A stretch of DNA of 64,000 nt from Rostratula benghalensis. Its lineage: Eukaryota; Chordata; Aves; Charadriiformes; Rostratulidae. The DNA lies in assembly GCA_013399305.1 (NCBI GenBank), contig VXAI01000115.1:846120-910119 (forward strand), read 5' to 3'. Shown here in pieces: positions 1-12,713 of this stretch (within the stretch, counting starts at the first letter, position 1; the number at the start of each line of letters is the position of its first letter). Made by a program: the position numbers and the translations under genes. Under the pieces are notes generated by a model, which was given only the letters and a program-made list of their open reading frames with translations, was not told the DNA's origin and made no database searches.

Positions 1-3000
1 AAATGTCATATCTCAGGATGTAGTAACTGAAGCAGTAAATTCCTTGCCCTCTAACAAAAAGACAAAACCTCCATGTAGAAGTGTTAACTTCAGTTTTTGG
101 GACCTGCCTTGCCTGGGAGGCTGTGGGTGCATCAATGAGTTTGGATGGGAAAAACCCCAATTTCCTGGTCGGCATGAAATGAGGTTGGAAAGTACTAAAA
201 ATGGCAAGCAGCCCACCCAAAAGTCTGCAGAAGATATTTGCAGATGTTTGTGCTTTCAAATAAATTTATTTTACTGCAGCCAGTAATGAGTCAAGTTTTA
301 AACAGAAAGACTACAAAATTATGCATAATATTGCATTTTTGCCAAAAGTAAGAGAACCACAGATCAAGAGGTCCTCTGGGTGAGTATTTCTGGTGTCTTC
401 CTTAATCTTCTCACCTTCAATAGCTGAAACCCAGTTAATGACTTAAAGTTACTAAAGATATTCCTCAAGTAAAACATTTTGATGTAGATGCTAAGAGAAA
501 AATAGATGTGAGAGCATGGACCTCTGTTTTTTGAAACAGCAGATCTGTTTGCAGGAAAGACTGCTTTTAAAGAATATTACAATTGTCTTGGAAATATAAT
601 TTACTAAAAATTAGGAAGGTAAGGTATATTGTGGCTGCTATCAATCTGATTTTCTCTGGATCTTGTATTTGGTAGATTTTAAATTTATTTCTCCTCTCTG
701 TATTTTAAAGCCCATTATAATCTAGTTTATGGAAGTTGCCAGTGAGGGGTGCTAAATAACCATCCTGGAGAGGCTCTGACTCCTGGAGCTATGTCCTGCT
801 GCGAGCCAAAAATTATGTTTAAACATAAAAACAAAGCCCCAGGCAAAGAAAAGCCATGAATACCTCTATTTACAAAGCCAAAATTAAAGGATCGTCAGGA
901 TTTTACTCCTCAGAAGCAGCCGGGATGGAAAAATTCTCGGTCAGTTTGAAGTCTGTGAGGGTGCAGTCGCAGGGAAGATTCAGCAGCATGAGATGTGCAA
1001 GGTGGGCTGGAGAGGATAAGATCTTGGGCATGCGTAACCTGGGGACAGAGAGGAGAGCTGCAGAGGTGGGCATGGCATGGTAGTAGTGAAAATCTTGACC
1101 ACCCCAAGCTGGGGAGTTTCATACAGAGTATTTTAAAGCTTAGATGCTGAATAGGAAGACTCTTGGGATTTTTCTGGCTTGTCTTAGTTGACAAGTATGT
1201 GAGAGATTCTTTTGATTTAGACAGGTTTAAGAATGTATCTTCTCACTGTGGACATACTGTTTCCTTTTAATTCAAGATATAACAGCATATCATTCCTCTT
1301 TCATGTTAGCCACTTGCTCATTAAATCTTCTGGTGAAGGTTCTTAGCCTTTAAGCTGAAAATGTGCATTACCTAAGTCCAAAAGAATACTCTTTGGTAAT
1401 ATACTCAATGGTTTCCTTCCCCAAAACATCCCTCAAAGTAAAAGCTGCACAGCTGATGTCCCTGCCCTGGTGTGTTGATGCCAGAGTGGGAAGGGATGTT
1501 GGATCCATCAGGCACCGTGTAGATGCTCTCCGCTTCCTGTAGCGGTATCTCAGGTTGGGTTTGGAAGCAGTTCAAAATAGAGATAAAAGGTGCAGATATA
1601 ACCAAGTAAGACAACCAAAACCTCCCTTTTTTGAAGAAGGATACCCCTTCTTGGATTTCTGACTTCTTGTAGGGTTGGAGAGGATAACATCTAGTCCTCT
1701 TGAGGAGGGGGAATAGGATGGGCACAGCCCCATTGCAGCAAATGGCAGAGACAGTAGAAGAAAAGACTCTTTCACCAGCTGAAAGTCAGCGGTATTTTGT
1801 CTCTTTGTCAGAAGCAAAGAGGTACTTGAGTCCTGGCTCCTGGATGAGTTTCCTGTAGGTCCCTGAAGAGAAAGCCTTTTCTTCCCCTTTCTGAAGAAAA
1901 CGCAATGAAATAAAATGTGTAATTTCATTTCATTTCGCACAAATTGCTCCTCTGGGCACAGTAAAACATTTTATTCTCAGGCACGAGTGGGTCAGCGTGG
2001 TCTCAACACTCATCTGCCATGTGAGGTTCATCCTTCAAGCTGCTGGAGACGATTCATTCTGGGCTCCTGTGCTAACGCTGTGGGAGTCCTAATGATGCCC
2101 TGGGATGGCCAGCATCCAAATAACGGTCCTTACAGCTGGGGCCCAGCAGCCCATACCAAGTGGCCTTGCTTATGCCAAGTGGTCTGTCTCTGGCAGGTGG
2201 GCAGGAGGATGGCTGAGCCTCAGCCTGGCTTGGTGGCTGGAGGATCGTTCCTCAGAGCCTGATGGGGCAGATCTGTCTTCAGTCGGGAAGAGGTGAGGAC
2301 GGCCTCCAGCTCTTTGCCACTCAGGTAAATGCCCCAGTTGCTCAGCTAGTGATAACAGGGGAGGAGTTACTACCTTGAGGCTATTTTCAAATAATTTGGA
2401 GGTGAAAACCAAGCCTTTTGGCAAAGAGGAAAAATAATCTCCGACTTTGTCTCCTTCTCTTCTGGTTCCTATTCAGGCCTGATGCTCAGCACCGGCTTCC
2501 TTTTTCTTTCTGTCCCTCTCTGTGATTTCATTTGTAGGTAACGGGGGTCTGGTCCCCTTTTCTTAGTATCTGCAGGCTGACCACGAGTTGCTGGCAGCAG
2601 AATGGGCTCCCATACGATTTATCCCAGAGGGTTGCAACTGTTCCCTGGGAATGCAGCACCAGAACAAAGCTGGTTAACTTTGTTAAGGCCTTTGGTTCAT
2701 GTAGTGTGAACAGCATGGTCAACAAGTAGCATTTTCCATCCTTTTGCAAAAGATTTGGACATAAGAGCTTGTTGAGTGCTACTTAGGAGGGTTTACTCTT
2801 TGATATATCAAATCACCCCTTTTTTGTGCACTGATGCACAATCTGTCACCTCTGCAGCACCAAAAGAAGGCAGCAAGAGTGAGGAACCCCTGTGGTGCTG
2901 GGGACACTTTGCGGGGGGCACCTGGCTGTGATGGAACTGCCTGTAGCCTCCTGCCCCAGAGCCTGAGCCTTTGAGCAGCCACCAGGCTCCTGTGGCTCTT

Positions 3001-3218
3001 TGCAAGGCAGGGGCTCTCACCTGGGGCCAGGGGGGACTTCGGTGTCCTTCCCCTTCCCCGATAATACTATCACAGCATCAACTGTGAAGAAATTACATAC
3101 AGACCTCAGCGTTCTCAAAACTGAGATATGACCCTGTGCCTTTAGTGTGGTGTGATTCCCGCTGAGAAAACCCATGCTCTTCCAGGCTCCTGTTTGCTCT
3201 CTTGCATTCACATATGCA
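1..3218. other. intergenic DNA, nothing recognised
   Basis: This lies downstream of SH3RF3. Only short chance open frames occur on either strand. I recognise no exon, repeat family or RNA gene. The next gene to the left is outside the window. Confidence 0.7.
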
Positions 3219-3282
3219 CACAAAATCATGGAGTTGTCAGAGTTGGAAGGGACCTCTAGAGATCATCCAGTCCAACTCCAAC
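3219..3282 (-). mobile_element. CR1 LINE 3'-end fragment
   Basis: The plus strand reads AAAATCATGGAGTTGTCAGA, then GGAAGGGACCTCTAGAGATC and ATCCAGTCCAACTCC. This is the typical reverse-complemented 3' end of a CR1 LINE. Only about 65 bases are clearly alignable by eye. The following 200 bases may be heavily decayed CR1 but I cannot support that. Confidence 0.75.
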
Positions 3283-5688
3283 ACATACTCATGCTTCATC
3301 TCCTGCTTGCAGACTTATTTTAGCCCTTGTTTTCAGAGTGTCTCCTTCACAAAATATCTCTGGGTTTGATTATTTTCCCCAGCTATATTGGCTTGCACCT
3401 TCTCTAGGTTAACTTCACAGTTATTCTTTGTACATGATTTGTAAACTTTTCAGGTCCTGTTGTGTTATTTCTCTGTCCTCACCTGGGATTGTAACACCTC
3501 CCAGCTCCATATTGGCTCCAAATGGCAGCGTCCTGTTTTCTATAAAGACTAATAAGAAGACATCAGCTTGACATTCAGTTTGGATATCTCCCAGCACATG
3601 TGCTCCTGACTACACTGCTCATCTGCTCTATGCCCTGAAGAAAAGAGGACATGACGAGTTGGTGGGGTGCCTTGCCTCACAGCCCAGGATGGGAGCTTGT
3701 GCCCTGAGCTGCTGTCGATGAGCGTGGGGCAACCGCCTGGGCTGTGGGTGACTGGGTCCCAGCAGTTAGGGTTTAGGCTGGGCCCCTCAGTCTGTCACTG
3801 GTGTTAAAAGCTGGAGTAGCCCTGTTGAACCCGCGATGAGTGTAAGGAACTCTGACCCTTCCTGACCGAGCCTGAAACCCTGGTGTGGTGGGAAGACAAC
3901 TCTACTGGAGCTGTTGGCACCAGGTGGAGCTTTTAGCCTTTTGCAGTACTTTGAGGTTACATACTAGCAGTACAACAGCATAGTTATTCAGTGGCATGGT
4001 AGCAACCTGCTCAGGGCCACTAAGCAGGAAGTCCCTATGTTTAAAATGTAAAAGTGGAAGGGAGTAGTTGGGGGCAAGAGAGGAGACACAGCGATCCTGG
4101 ACTTGGGATCTGAACCTGCTTGGAACTTCTCCCCAGCTCTTGGCTTGGATCTGCGTGGGGCCTTGGGATCTCTGCCTGTCCACATTCAGTTCTGAAACAA
4201 GGATGGTATTTTTCTGTGTCTGGAAGTGCTGAAAAAAAACCTTCTCGAGTCTAATATGAGCAGCTGTCAAAGACTGAAATTTTGCCATTTTGTAAGACAG
4301 GGATAGGCGTGGTAATTACTGTCTCAGGACTAGGACTCACTTTAGGCTTGGACAAAAATTGAGTAGGCGATAAGAGCCAGAGCTGTGGGCAATTACATGG
4401 GTGAGTCTGCATACACATCCTTGCTGAGGCTCTTTACTTCAGAGGTAAAGCACATCTTGCTGGATGCATAAAGTATGATAATTCCCCAAATGGCAGATTA
4501 GAGCAGGAAAAGTGCTCATTTAGTGTAATTCTACCTTTTATTTTTACAAGGGCTGGGTAAATACATTAGCAGCCAGGAGCTCTTTTGTACTTGTTGGTGA
4601 TGGATGTGCTTGTCCACTTTGTGTTTGTATGGCTTCACAGGTCCCATGATGTTACAGGGATGGAGAGCTGATATTTAGCTTCAGGGGCCTCGGGAGATGG
4701 AGGACAGAAATGGGCTGGGGTTGACTTGGACCTCTCTAGGGAAGGAGGAGAGCTGAGCAGCGAACATCTGCATTATGACTCTGCTACCCTGGGTGTTAGT
4801 GCTGGAGGGGAATCAGGCCTCTAGCATGGTCAGGCATCAGTATTGCTAACCATCCCAAAGGAGGAATGGGGGAGTCCCACCACATTCCAGTGGGGCCACC
4901 CATTTCTTCTTGCGCTGCCTGGGATTTATGTTCTGCTCTGCAGTTCGCTGCTCTTTCCCTTCCTCCTCCTTCTCTCTCACAGGTTTGCTGCAGCCTTTCT
5001 CTTGCTGGCTGGGGCTGTCTCAAGAGGTTTAAGAAAGGACTTGGTGCTGCTGGCCAAGAGCAGCTTGACCAAGAGCAGCCACATTGAAAAAGATGAAAGA
5101 ACTCCCAAGTCTTGGTGAGTCATGGACAGCTACATGGGTTACTGGGTCCAAGTTCTCTTTGTGGAGGACTCCAGTCCCTAGATGTCGCAGAAATTCTCCT
5201 GGAGACCCCTCACTGTACTGGCTTGGTTTCTGGGTTATGCATGAGAGGAGGGATAAAAACTCTGGACACAGGTGACATTAGCCTTTGTTGCAGACTGCAG
5301 AGGTCTGCATCACTAAATAAACCCGTGCTTATTCCTCCTCTGCTGAGGGGTCCTGGTGCGTCCTTCTTCTGCATCATCAGCTTTTGCTGCCCTCCCACTC
5401 ACCTTTCCTCTGCAGGCTTGTGGTCCCATTGTAGCTGTCCCCACCAGCCCTGCAGCCAATTTGCTTCCCTCTGTGTCCCCCAGCTCCTGCTCAGCCCAGA
5501 GCAAATCCATGGTGAGGTGAAAGCATGTGGTGGCCCCAGGAGTATTGTGGTGGTGCCTGGGTCTGGCACAGCAGCGAGGCAGCTGATCTGAGCTCTCCTT
5601 TCTCTCTCTCTCTGGGTTGAAAACGCTTGATGAACATTTGAGAAAAGGAAAAAAATGAAGTAGGAGAAGAAAGAAATATGACACACTT

Positions 5689-5705
5689 AAAAAAAAAAAA
5701 AAAAA
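5689..5705. repeat. A17 homopolymer
   Basis: A run of 17 A on the plus strand. Nothing upstream looks like a retrotransposed transcript, so I treat it as a simple repeat. Confidence 0.9.
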
Positions 5706-6480
5706 GACCCGTCCAGGATGAGGTTGTAAAACATATTTGGTTAAAAATAGAAAAAATACTTTAATAAACGCAAGTCAATATTGTAGCAGATTAACTTCTG
5801 AAAACCCGAGGTAAGAACTGAGTTACACTTATTAGGATATGATGGAGATTTAAGTGAGACATTAAAGAGATGTGTTCCAAGTAATATATTGGATTTGCTG
5901 TAATTTTATTAAGTCAGAGGCAGCCCTGGCGCTGTGCCTTCCTTCACGTTGCTACTGCATCATACGAGCACTTGATATTGTCAAACAAGGGAAAGGAGCA
6001 GGCACCAAGGATGGATTTTTAATTTCATATTATAACAGTTTGGCCCAAGGAAAGGTGATGGCTTAAAGGGGCTAAAATCAGGCCTGAAACCCACCTAAAT
6101 AGGAAACAGTCAGTTTTTATGTCCTCAGATATTACTGGCATTGCTATGCAGCACCCCAGAAACAGATTTATGTTTAAATCACAGCACTCTGCTCAATGAG
6201 GACGGTAGTCTTAGACTTGCAACAAAGGTCTTTTGTGCTGTGCTCCTCTTAAAAATGTGACTTTAGGGTCTCCTCTCTTCAGTTATGGTTACGCTCGGTC
6301 CATTGGAAGAGGCTGCACTGCCCCGGTGCCTCCCGTACGATGGCAGGGGGACGGGGTGACAAAACAAAGGAAAACTCTAATCTGCATCAAGCCATAGTGA
6401 AACTAAATTTTGCCTTAACTGCGTTCGGTTCTTCTGCCATCACACGCCAGAGGCTTTTTTTCCTAATTGAAAATGATAGC

Positions 6481-6497
6481 TCCCCGGGTGCCGGGGA
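6481..6497. repeat. perfect 7-base inverted repeat
   Basis: TCCCCGG and CCGGGGA are separated by GTG. The GC-rich arms contrast with AT-rich flanks. It lies inside the conserved-looking block at 6.27-6.68 kb. Its function is unknown. Confidence 0.7.
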
Positions 6498-7227
6498 GTC
6501 ATGTGGCAGCTTTTTATTGCCGGGTGGATTATGTGCCCGCTATATTTCACACACCGCCTGGAGAAATGCGGCAGATTTTATTGATATGAGGGACAGTCCC
6601 TCATCGGGTTTTTTTTTTTCTGTCTCTCTTACGCTTGTGTCCTCAGTGTAGCCCATTTCCAATTTTATTAACATCTGGAATCTGGTAGGAGGGCTTAAAC
6701 ACAACAATTAGCAGAGAGCTCAAGAAGAAAAATTCCCTGATGCTTGGATTATGGGGATGTGCATGCATGCGCTTCCACTATTTTAGTAAAGGAAAATTTG
6801 GGTGGAAAAAAAATTCCCCTGAATTTGTTTTACCATGGAAAAGAAAAGAAATTAATCTGTCCTCAAAAAGGTTAATTTAGTCTATCAAACCAAGGAGATT
6901 AATGGTAGTGCAAAAATTAATATAGTTTAGAAACTAAGTCAGCTTTAGGAAGCAAGATAAGGCTAATGACAAAATAAATCACTTTATAACCATTTAACAA
7001 GAAGAGTTTATGACTAATGAGTTACTGAGTGAGTGTCCCTTTCTGAGCTGCGGCTGTGTCCCAGATGGGATGAGTCCCAGAAGCCCTCTTATGCACTGGA
7101 CACCCACTGGGATTGCATCCTTGCACCCCACCAGGGACACACCAACCCGGGGGGATGCTGCACCCAGCATCACCAGCCATGAGGAGCAGGGCTGCGAGAC
7201 AAAAGTTTACTGCTTCTGTGTGAAGTA

Positions 7228-7757
7228 GTTGGTGACAAGTTGACCATGAGCCAGTTGTGTGCCTTTGTGGCCTAGAAGGTTAATAGTCTACTGGGGTGTA
7301 TTTAAAAAGAGCAGGGCCAATAGATTGAAGGAGGCCACCATCTCCCTCTACTCTGCCCAGTGAGGCCACATCTGGAGTACTGTGCTCCCCAGTTCAAGAA
7401 AGAGGGGGAACTGCTGGAAAGAGTCCAGTGGAAGGCTAAGAGGATGATCAAGGGACAGGAGCATCTCTCTTAGGAGGAAAGGCTGAGACACCTGGATCTG
7501 TATAGTTTGGAAGAGACCTCATCAATGCTTATAAGTATGTAAAGGGTGAGTGTGAGGAAGAAGAGGCCAGAGTGTTTTCAGTGGTGCCTAAAGACAGGGC
7601 AAGGGCCAATTGACACAACCTAGGGCACAGAAGTTCCATCTCAACATGAGAAAAACTTCTTTACTTGGAGGGTGACAAAGCACTAGAACAGGCTGTCCAG
7701 AGAGGCTGTGGAGTGTTGACCTCTAGAGACATTCAAAACCACCTGGATGAATTCTGT
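7228..7757 (+). mobile_element. CR1 LINE fragment, plus orientation (first of a pair)
   Basis: This is sense-strand CR1 from the end of ORF2. Recognisable phrases are GACCATGAGCCAGTTGTG, TCTGGAGTACTGTGCTCCCC, AGGAAAGGCTGAGACACCTG and the stretch near 7640 matching the 'fhlnmrkn' region of CR1 reverse transcriptase. The reading frame is broken by stops and indels, so it is a dead copy. It stops near 7757, before the CR1 3' tail, so the 3' terminus is missing. A second fragment in the same direction starts about 110 bases on. Confidence 0.88.
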
Positions 7758-7867
7758 CCAGCCTTTTTTCTCTTTAAATTGTCTCTTCCAGAGTCCTCTG
7801 ACATTAAATAGAAAGTTTGGGCATTGGATCATTTCTTAAATGAATCCTATTGCTGCAAACACAAAAA

Positions 7868-8660
7868 TGGGAAGGGTGGCTGATATATCAGAAGGCTGTG
7901 CCACCATCCAGCAAAACCTGGACAGGCTGGAGAGTTGGGCAGAGAGGAACCTGATTAAATTCAACATGGGCAAGTGTAGGGTCCTGCACCTGGTGGGAAA
8001 TAACTCCCTGCATCAGTACGGGTTGGGGCTGACCTGCTGGAGAGCAGCTCTGAGGAAAAAGATTTGGGAGTCTGGAGGACAAGCAGATGACCATGAGCCA
8101 ACAATGTGCCCCTGTGGCCAAGAAGGCCAATGGCATCCTGTAATGCATCAGAAAGAGTGTGACCGGCAGGTTGGGGGAGGTTATCCTGCCCTTCTACTCT
8201 GCCCTGGTGAGGCCCCATCTGGAGTAATGTGTCCAGTTCTGGGCTCCCCATTTCAAGAAGGACAGGGAACTGCTGGAGAGGGTACAGCAGAGGACCACAA
8301 AGATGATGAGATGCCTGGAGCATCTCTCTTACGAGGAAAGGCTGAGGGACTTGAGTCTTTTTGGTCTGGAGAATAGATGGCTGAGGGGGGATCTGATCAA
8401 CACCTACAAATACTGGAAGGGTGGATGTTGAGAGAAGGGGGCCAGTCTTTTTTCAGTGGTGCCCAGTGAGAGAACAAGAAGAAATGGGCACAAACATGTA
8501 CATAAGAAGTTCCATCTAACCATGAGAAGGAACTTCTTCACATTGAGGGTGGCAGAGCACTAGAACAGGCTGCCCAGAAAGGTGATAGAGTCTCCATCTC
8601 TGGAGACATTTAAAACCCACCCAGACACTTTCCTATGTAACCTGCTTAGGTCCCTAAAGG
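7868..8660 (+). mobile_element. CR1 LINE fragment, plus orientation (second of a pair)
   Basis: This covers CR1 ORF2 from the reverse-transcriptase thumb region to near the end. An open stretch from 7840 to about 8010 translates to recognisable CR1 text (NLDRLESWAERNLIKFNMGK, then CRVLHL). The frame then shifts, and the remainder follows the '[11 protein letters not shown]' region and beyond. It overlaps in content with the fragment just upstream. Like that copy, it lacks the terminal ATTCTATG-type tail. It is 5'-truncated and dead. Confidence 0.9.
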
Positions 8661-11600
8661 TCTCAGTCACAGGAGCAGAGGTGGTGGGTGAAACCAAAAT
8701 CCCGGCTGCCCCCTAAACAGAGGGCAGAGCCTCCTGAATTGAGCTAAAATTACCACTCAGTGATTTCTCTTCTTGAAAGTCCAGGTCATCCCTCATGTAT
8801 TCACTTACTTTCAAATGTCTTTTTAATCGTAGCTTTGGGTGAGTTATTTGGCTATTCTACAGCTAATGGTTTGAGGGCCCGGCAATTTATACACACAAAA
8901 CTTGTGTCACGTTTACAGATCTATTGCCCCTTTCCCGTCTTGTAGAGATTCATGGGTATTTTTCTGCATGAGACGTATTTAAAACGGAAAATAAAAATAA
9001 CACATTAATCCTTTCCTTCCTCTGCCTCCCAGATGAGCAAAACTGTTGGAGGAAACTCAAAACTGTTCTTTAATTTATGGAGAAATGCAGAAGCCTAAAT
9101 CAAGCATTGAGAAGATTAGGTTTCAGACTTTCAGTGGAAAAACTTCAGGGAGACCAATTCTGTGAGCTGCTGAAAGCTTCAAGTTGTTGAACCCGCCACG
9201 AGCTGCTGCAGACACCTCTTCTCTCTGGGATGAGACTAAAGCAAACTATTTCCTTCCCTGTGAAAAATGCCAAGGTGGTACAAATGCCAGTGCAGATCTC
9301 GCGCCCACATGGCGAGCTGCTGCGGATGCCAGCCCTGGTACCCACCCTGCCTCACCCCAGAGCTTGGCACTATAGCGTGGAGGAATGTGCAAGAGTGATG
9401 TGCCGGGCAGGCAGGAAGACTTTGGCTTCTGCAGTAACATTTTTTAAAACCAAGCAGAGCAAAGGCTGCTGCACATCCAACCTGGGACAACCACCTAGAG
9501 AGATAAGCCCCAGCAGATGGTGGCCTCTTGGGAAGCCGATGGTGTTGGTTGTATTTAATTTTTCAGGTGTTTCCTGTTATTGTTCCTGCATAAGAGCATT
9601 GGAGATACCTGGGCAGTGCTTCCCTGTATAAACCTGCTAATCTAAGAAGAGAAATAGGCCAGGAGTGCAGCAAATGTTTTTCTGCCTCTCCGAGGCACCG
9701 CAACGTGTTCTGTCAGAGGAGAACAAGCTGGGAGCAATAGACATAACAGGATTAAAATGGTGCTGCTCTGTCATTTCCACGCTAAGCCGAGTGCCTGAGA
9801 ATTGCTGAAATATGGCTGAAATGCGGCTGCACTACATCTTGTTTTAAAAAAGTGATTTGTTAAAAGAAAAGCCCCAAATAACTGAGTCTGGTCCATTAAA
9901 GTAATATGTAAACATTGACCCCACAGTTTAACTATCACATATTTTGATAGCCTTTAGGAAGTGAAAAGCAATTCTTGCCCCTCTTTCTATTATCATATAA
10001 CCTCATCAGAAGATAAACAGCTTCCTTACCCCCAAACATTTTGCAATTTGCATTTAGATTGTTCGGTGCCAATGTTCAGGATAAGATACTTCCCAGCTCT
10101 GTCAAACAAAACCTGATTGTCATTTAGCAGCGTGGCAGTCAATTTATGTTTCCATTAATGCAGATCCCAGGCAATTATCTGGGGAGGGGAGGAGGAAAAC
10201 CTTAACAAATTGCCCCCCTGTCTGCTAAGCTGATTTTCCAGTGGGCAGCTGGAGGGCAAATTTGATGTACCCACGAGGAGAAGCAAGAAAATGCCTTTCT
10301 GTTACCCCTAGGGGAGACGGGAAAGAAGCAGGGGGGCATCTCATGGACCCCTTGGCTGTGCGGCATCACTCACAAGACCCATCCCTGAGCATCTCACTGA
10401 GGCAGTGGTGAAGTGCAGCAGGGACCTGACACCTAGGTCAGGGATAGCAGTGGGCACAATGTCAGGCTTTGACTCCCAGCCTGATGCAGCAATGGAGCTG
10501 GGGCCCCAGCAGATTTCCTTGGGGCTGGTATGGTATGTGTCCATTCAGCCAGGCACTTTCCTGTCCTTGTAGTCCCCTGGGCTGTGCCCGCACCCTCCCT
10601 GGGGATCCCAGCCCTGCTTGGCTGGGTGGGACAGCAGAGGACATGTCCTCCTGGTGATGGGACTGCCCTCCACCTCTGCCACTCACACCCAAAGCTGCAC
10701 TTCTGGGGCCTGCTTGTGGCTTGTGTGTGCTGACATAGTTTTAGCAAGCTCTTGTGCAGATGGGAAATGCAAATTTAATGTTTTCCTTTTCTGACAATAA
10801 GTTGAAGACACTCCTCCCTTCCCTCCTGTGTTAATGTCCTCATTTCTCCTCTGCCCCACCACTTAGCTGTGCTCCCTGTCACTGCTGAGCTCCCCAGAGG
10901 GAGTAGTTGGACAACAGCAACCTTGCTGCTGAAGACATCTCCCCCACTGCTGATCCCCATCTTATGCTGGGGGGCAGCCGGCATCTTGCCCATCTACACA
11001 GCACCGATGGCACTGACTGAGCCCGGGGTTTCCCTAGGCATGGCATTTCCCCATGGACACTCACCCCTAGCTAAAGCCAGCCACCCCTTTCCAATGCCCT
11101 CCCTGAGAGGGGCAGCCAGGTACCACTAGGTTGGCCCTAGGAGAACTTTTTGCTTTTGGGCTTCTACACACACGCGCGTACATGCACATACACACAGGAG
11201 GTCGCAAAGCTCATAATCCTGCACCCTAAATAATTTCTTTTGTCTTGCCTAAAAGACCGTGTCACACCTCAGATGATGCGAAAGAGCCATTTTGTGTGGG
11301 AAACACCACCTTCCAGGGACTTCCTTGCCAAATTGGTGGGATGCTGGTTGACTTCCCCTGGAGCTGCGGGGGGTTTGCCTGGGGTGGGAGTAAAGAAGAG
11401 AGCCAAGTGGGGACAGGCTCACCTGCAGCTGAGCTGTACCTACAAACACGAGGGGAATGCGCAGTGCGCTGCTGGGAGGGGGCAGGGGTCAAGAGGACAG
11501 CCCTTGGTGGCCTGGCTTGTGATGCCTCCACAGCAGCATGGTGCAGGTGGTGCTTCTTGGTGGCTGAGAAAAATCAAGTTGTGTTCTGAAGGGAGGGGAG

Positions 11601-12713
11601 GCACCCGCACCCCAGTAATTGGAAATACATCTGCAATCGCTTGGAAAGTTATTTTTGCTACATGAAAGGCTGGGATGAGAGGACAGGGCCTTCTCCAGAC
11701 TGTATCACCTCTTGGCTTCCCTGCTAGTACAGATCATTTATTTGGTTTGGCAACAACTAGCCAAGCTGTGTAGCTGCCAGGTTCACCATGCCGTAAGGAG
11801 CTGTTGATGTCAGGAAGAGCTTTTGGCCGCAGGAAAGCCCTGCAGATGTTGTCCAGGTGGTTCTGCTCTCCATGAACGTTCAGGAATACTCAAGTCATGT
11901 AACAATTTTATGATGATTATTTTTCTTTCAAAACACGACCGGCATTCCTAGCAGGTGCTGGAGCGGGAGCAAAGGGGGGTATGTGGTGTGAAGGCTGGGC
12001 GAGGTGGGCGCCATGTGCTGGCAGCGTGGGCTGGAGAGGTGCCAAGGGAGCAGGACCCAGAGATGTGTGGAGGGGACCGGTGCTCTAGACCAGCTTGGAA
12101 ATAGCTGGCAGGCTCCTCCGAACAGCATTTTGCACTGTGCTGCTTGTCAGTCAGGGCGGCAGGTGAGGCCAAGCAGAGGGAGAGGTGTTGCCTGCCCACG
12201 TTCAAATTCTTGTGATTCCCATTTCTTAAAAATTTTGACTTGGGAGCCAACTGAAGCAAAGAGAGACTTGTGTCACCTCGCTGGAAGGGTGGCTGCCAGG
12301 AGCAAGCCCATGGCAAAGACATCCCTGCAAGCTAGTGAAGCACAGCTGTGTGCTCCAGACCAGGGCTGTGAATCTCCACCACCTGTGGTGGGTGCTCCTT
12401 CCTCAAAGGCATCTCCCAGCTGAATGAAGGCAAACACATCCAGACCCAGCACATGCTCTCTTGCAGCTGCTCTACACTTTGCTGCTGAATGTGAAGCTCG
12501 GGCCATGTGCACAAATGGGATTATGCTCCTCACCTGGACTAGGGGACCCAGGGTACCACTTACTCTTTCCCTGTCACCCAGTTCCTTGGCTGTACATAGA
12601 CTGGAGACCAGGTGGACTCTGCTGGTCACTGTGCCCAAGCCACCTGGGCAGGAGGAAAGGGGTCTTCCTCTGCCCACAAATGTGCTCAACCCACCATGGG
12701 ACCTCTGAGAAAT
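8661..12713. other. intergenic DNA, no gene recognised
   Basis: Several open frames of 60-160 codons occur on both strands around 10.3-12.7 kb, where the DNA is more GC-rich. None shows a recognisable domain, and they overlap each other on opposite strands, which argues for chance. The stretch at about 9860-10190 reads like a conserved non-coding element and holds an octamer-type ATTTGCAT at 10046-10053 (inference). Confidence 0.6.

Larger units (their letters stand above)
3283..7227. other. intergenic DNA with one conserved-looking block
   Basis: No gene or repeat family is recognised, apart from an A17 run at 5689-5705. The block at about 6270-6680 keeps many CpGs in an otherwise AT-rich context. 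It has a perfect 7-base inverted repeat at 6481-6497 and may be a conserved non-coding element (inference). Confidence 0.6.

Noticed and set aside
5112..5686. 159-codon plus-strand and 123-codon minus-strand ORFs
   Set aside because: They overlap antisense to each other, show no domain and no conservation-like features; treated as chance.
7840..8376. 178-codon open frame on the plus strand as a novel gene
   Set aside because: The first third is CR1 reverse-transcriptase text and the rest is CR1 DNA read out of frame; it is a dead LINE.
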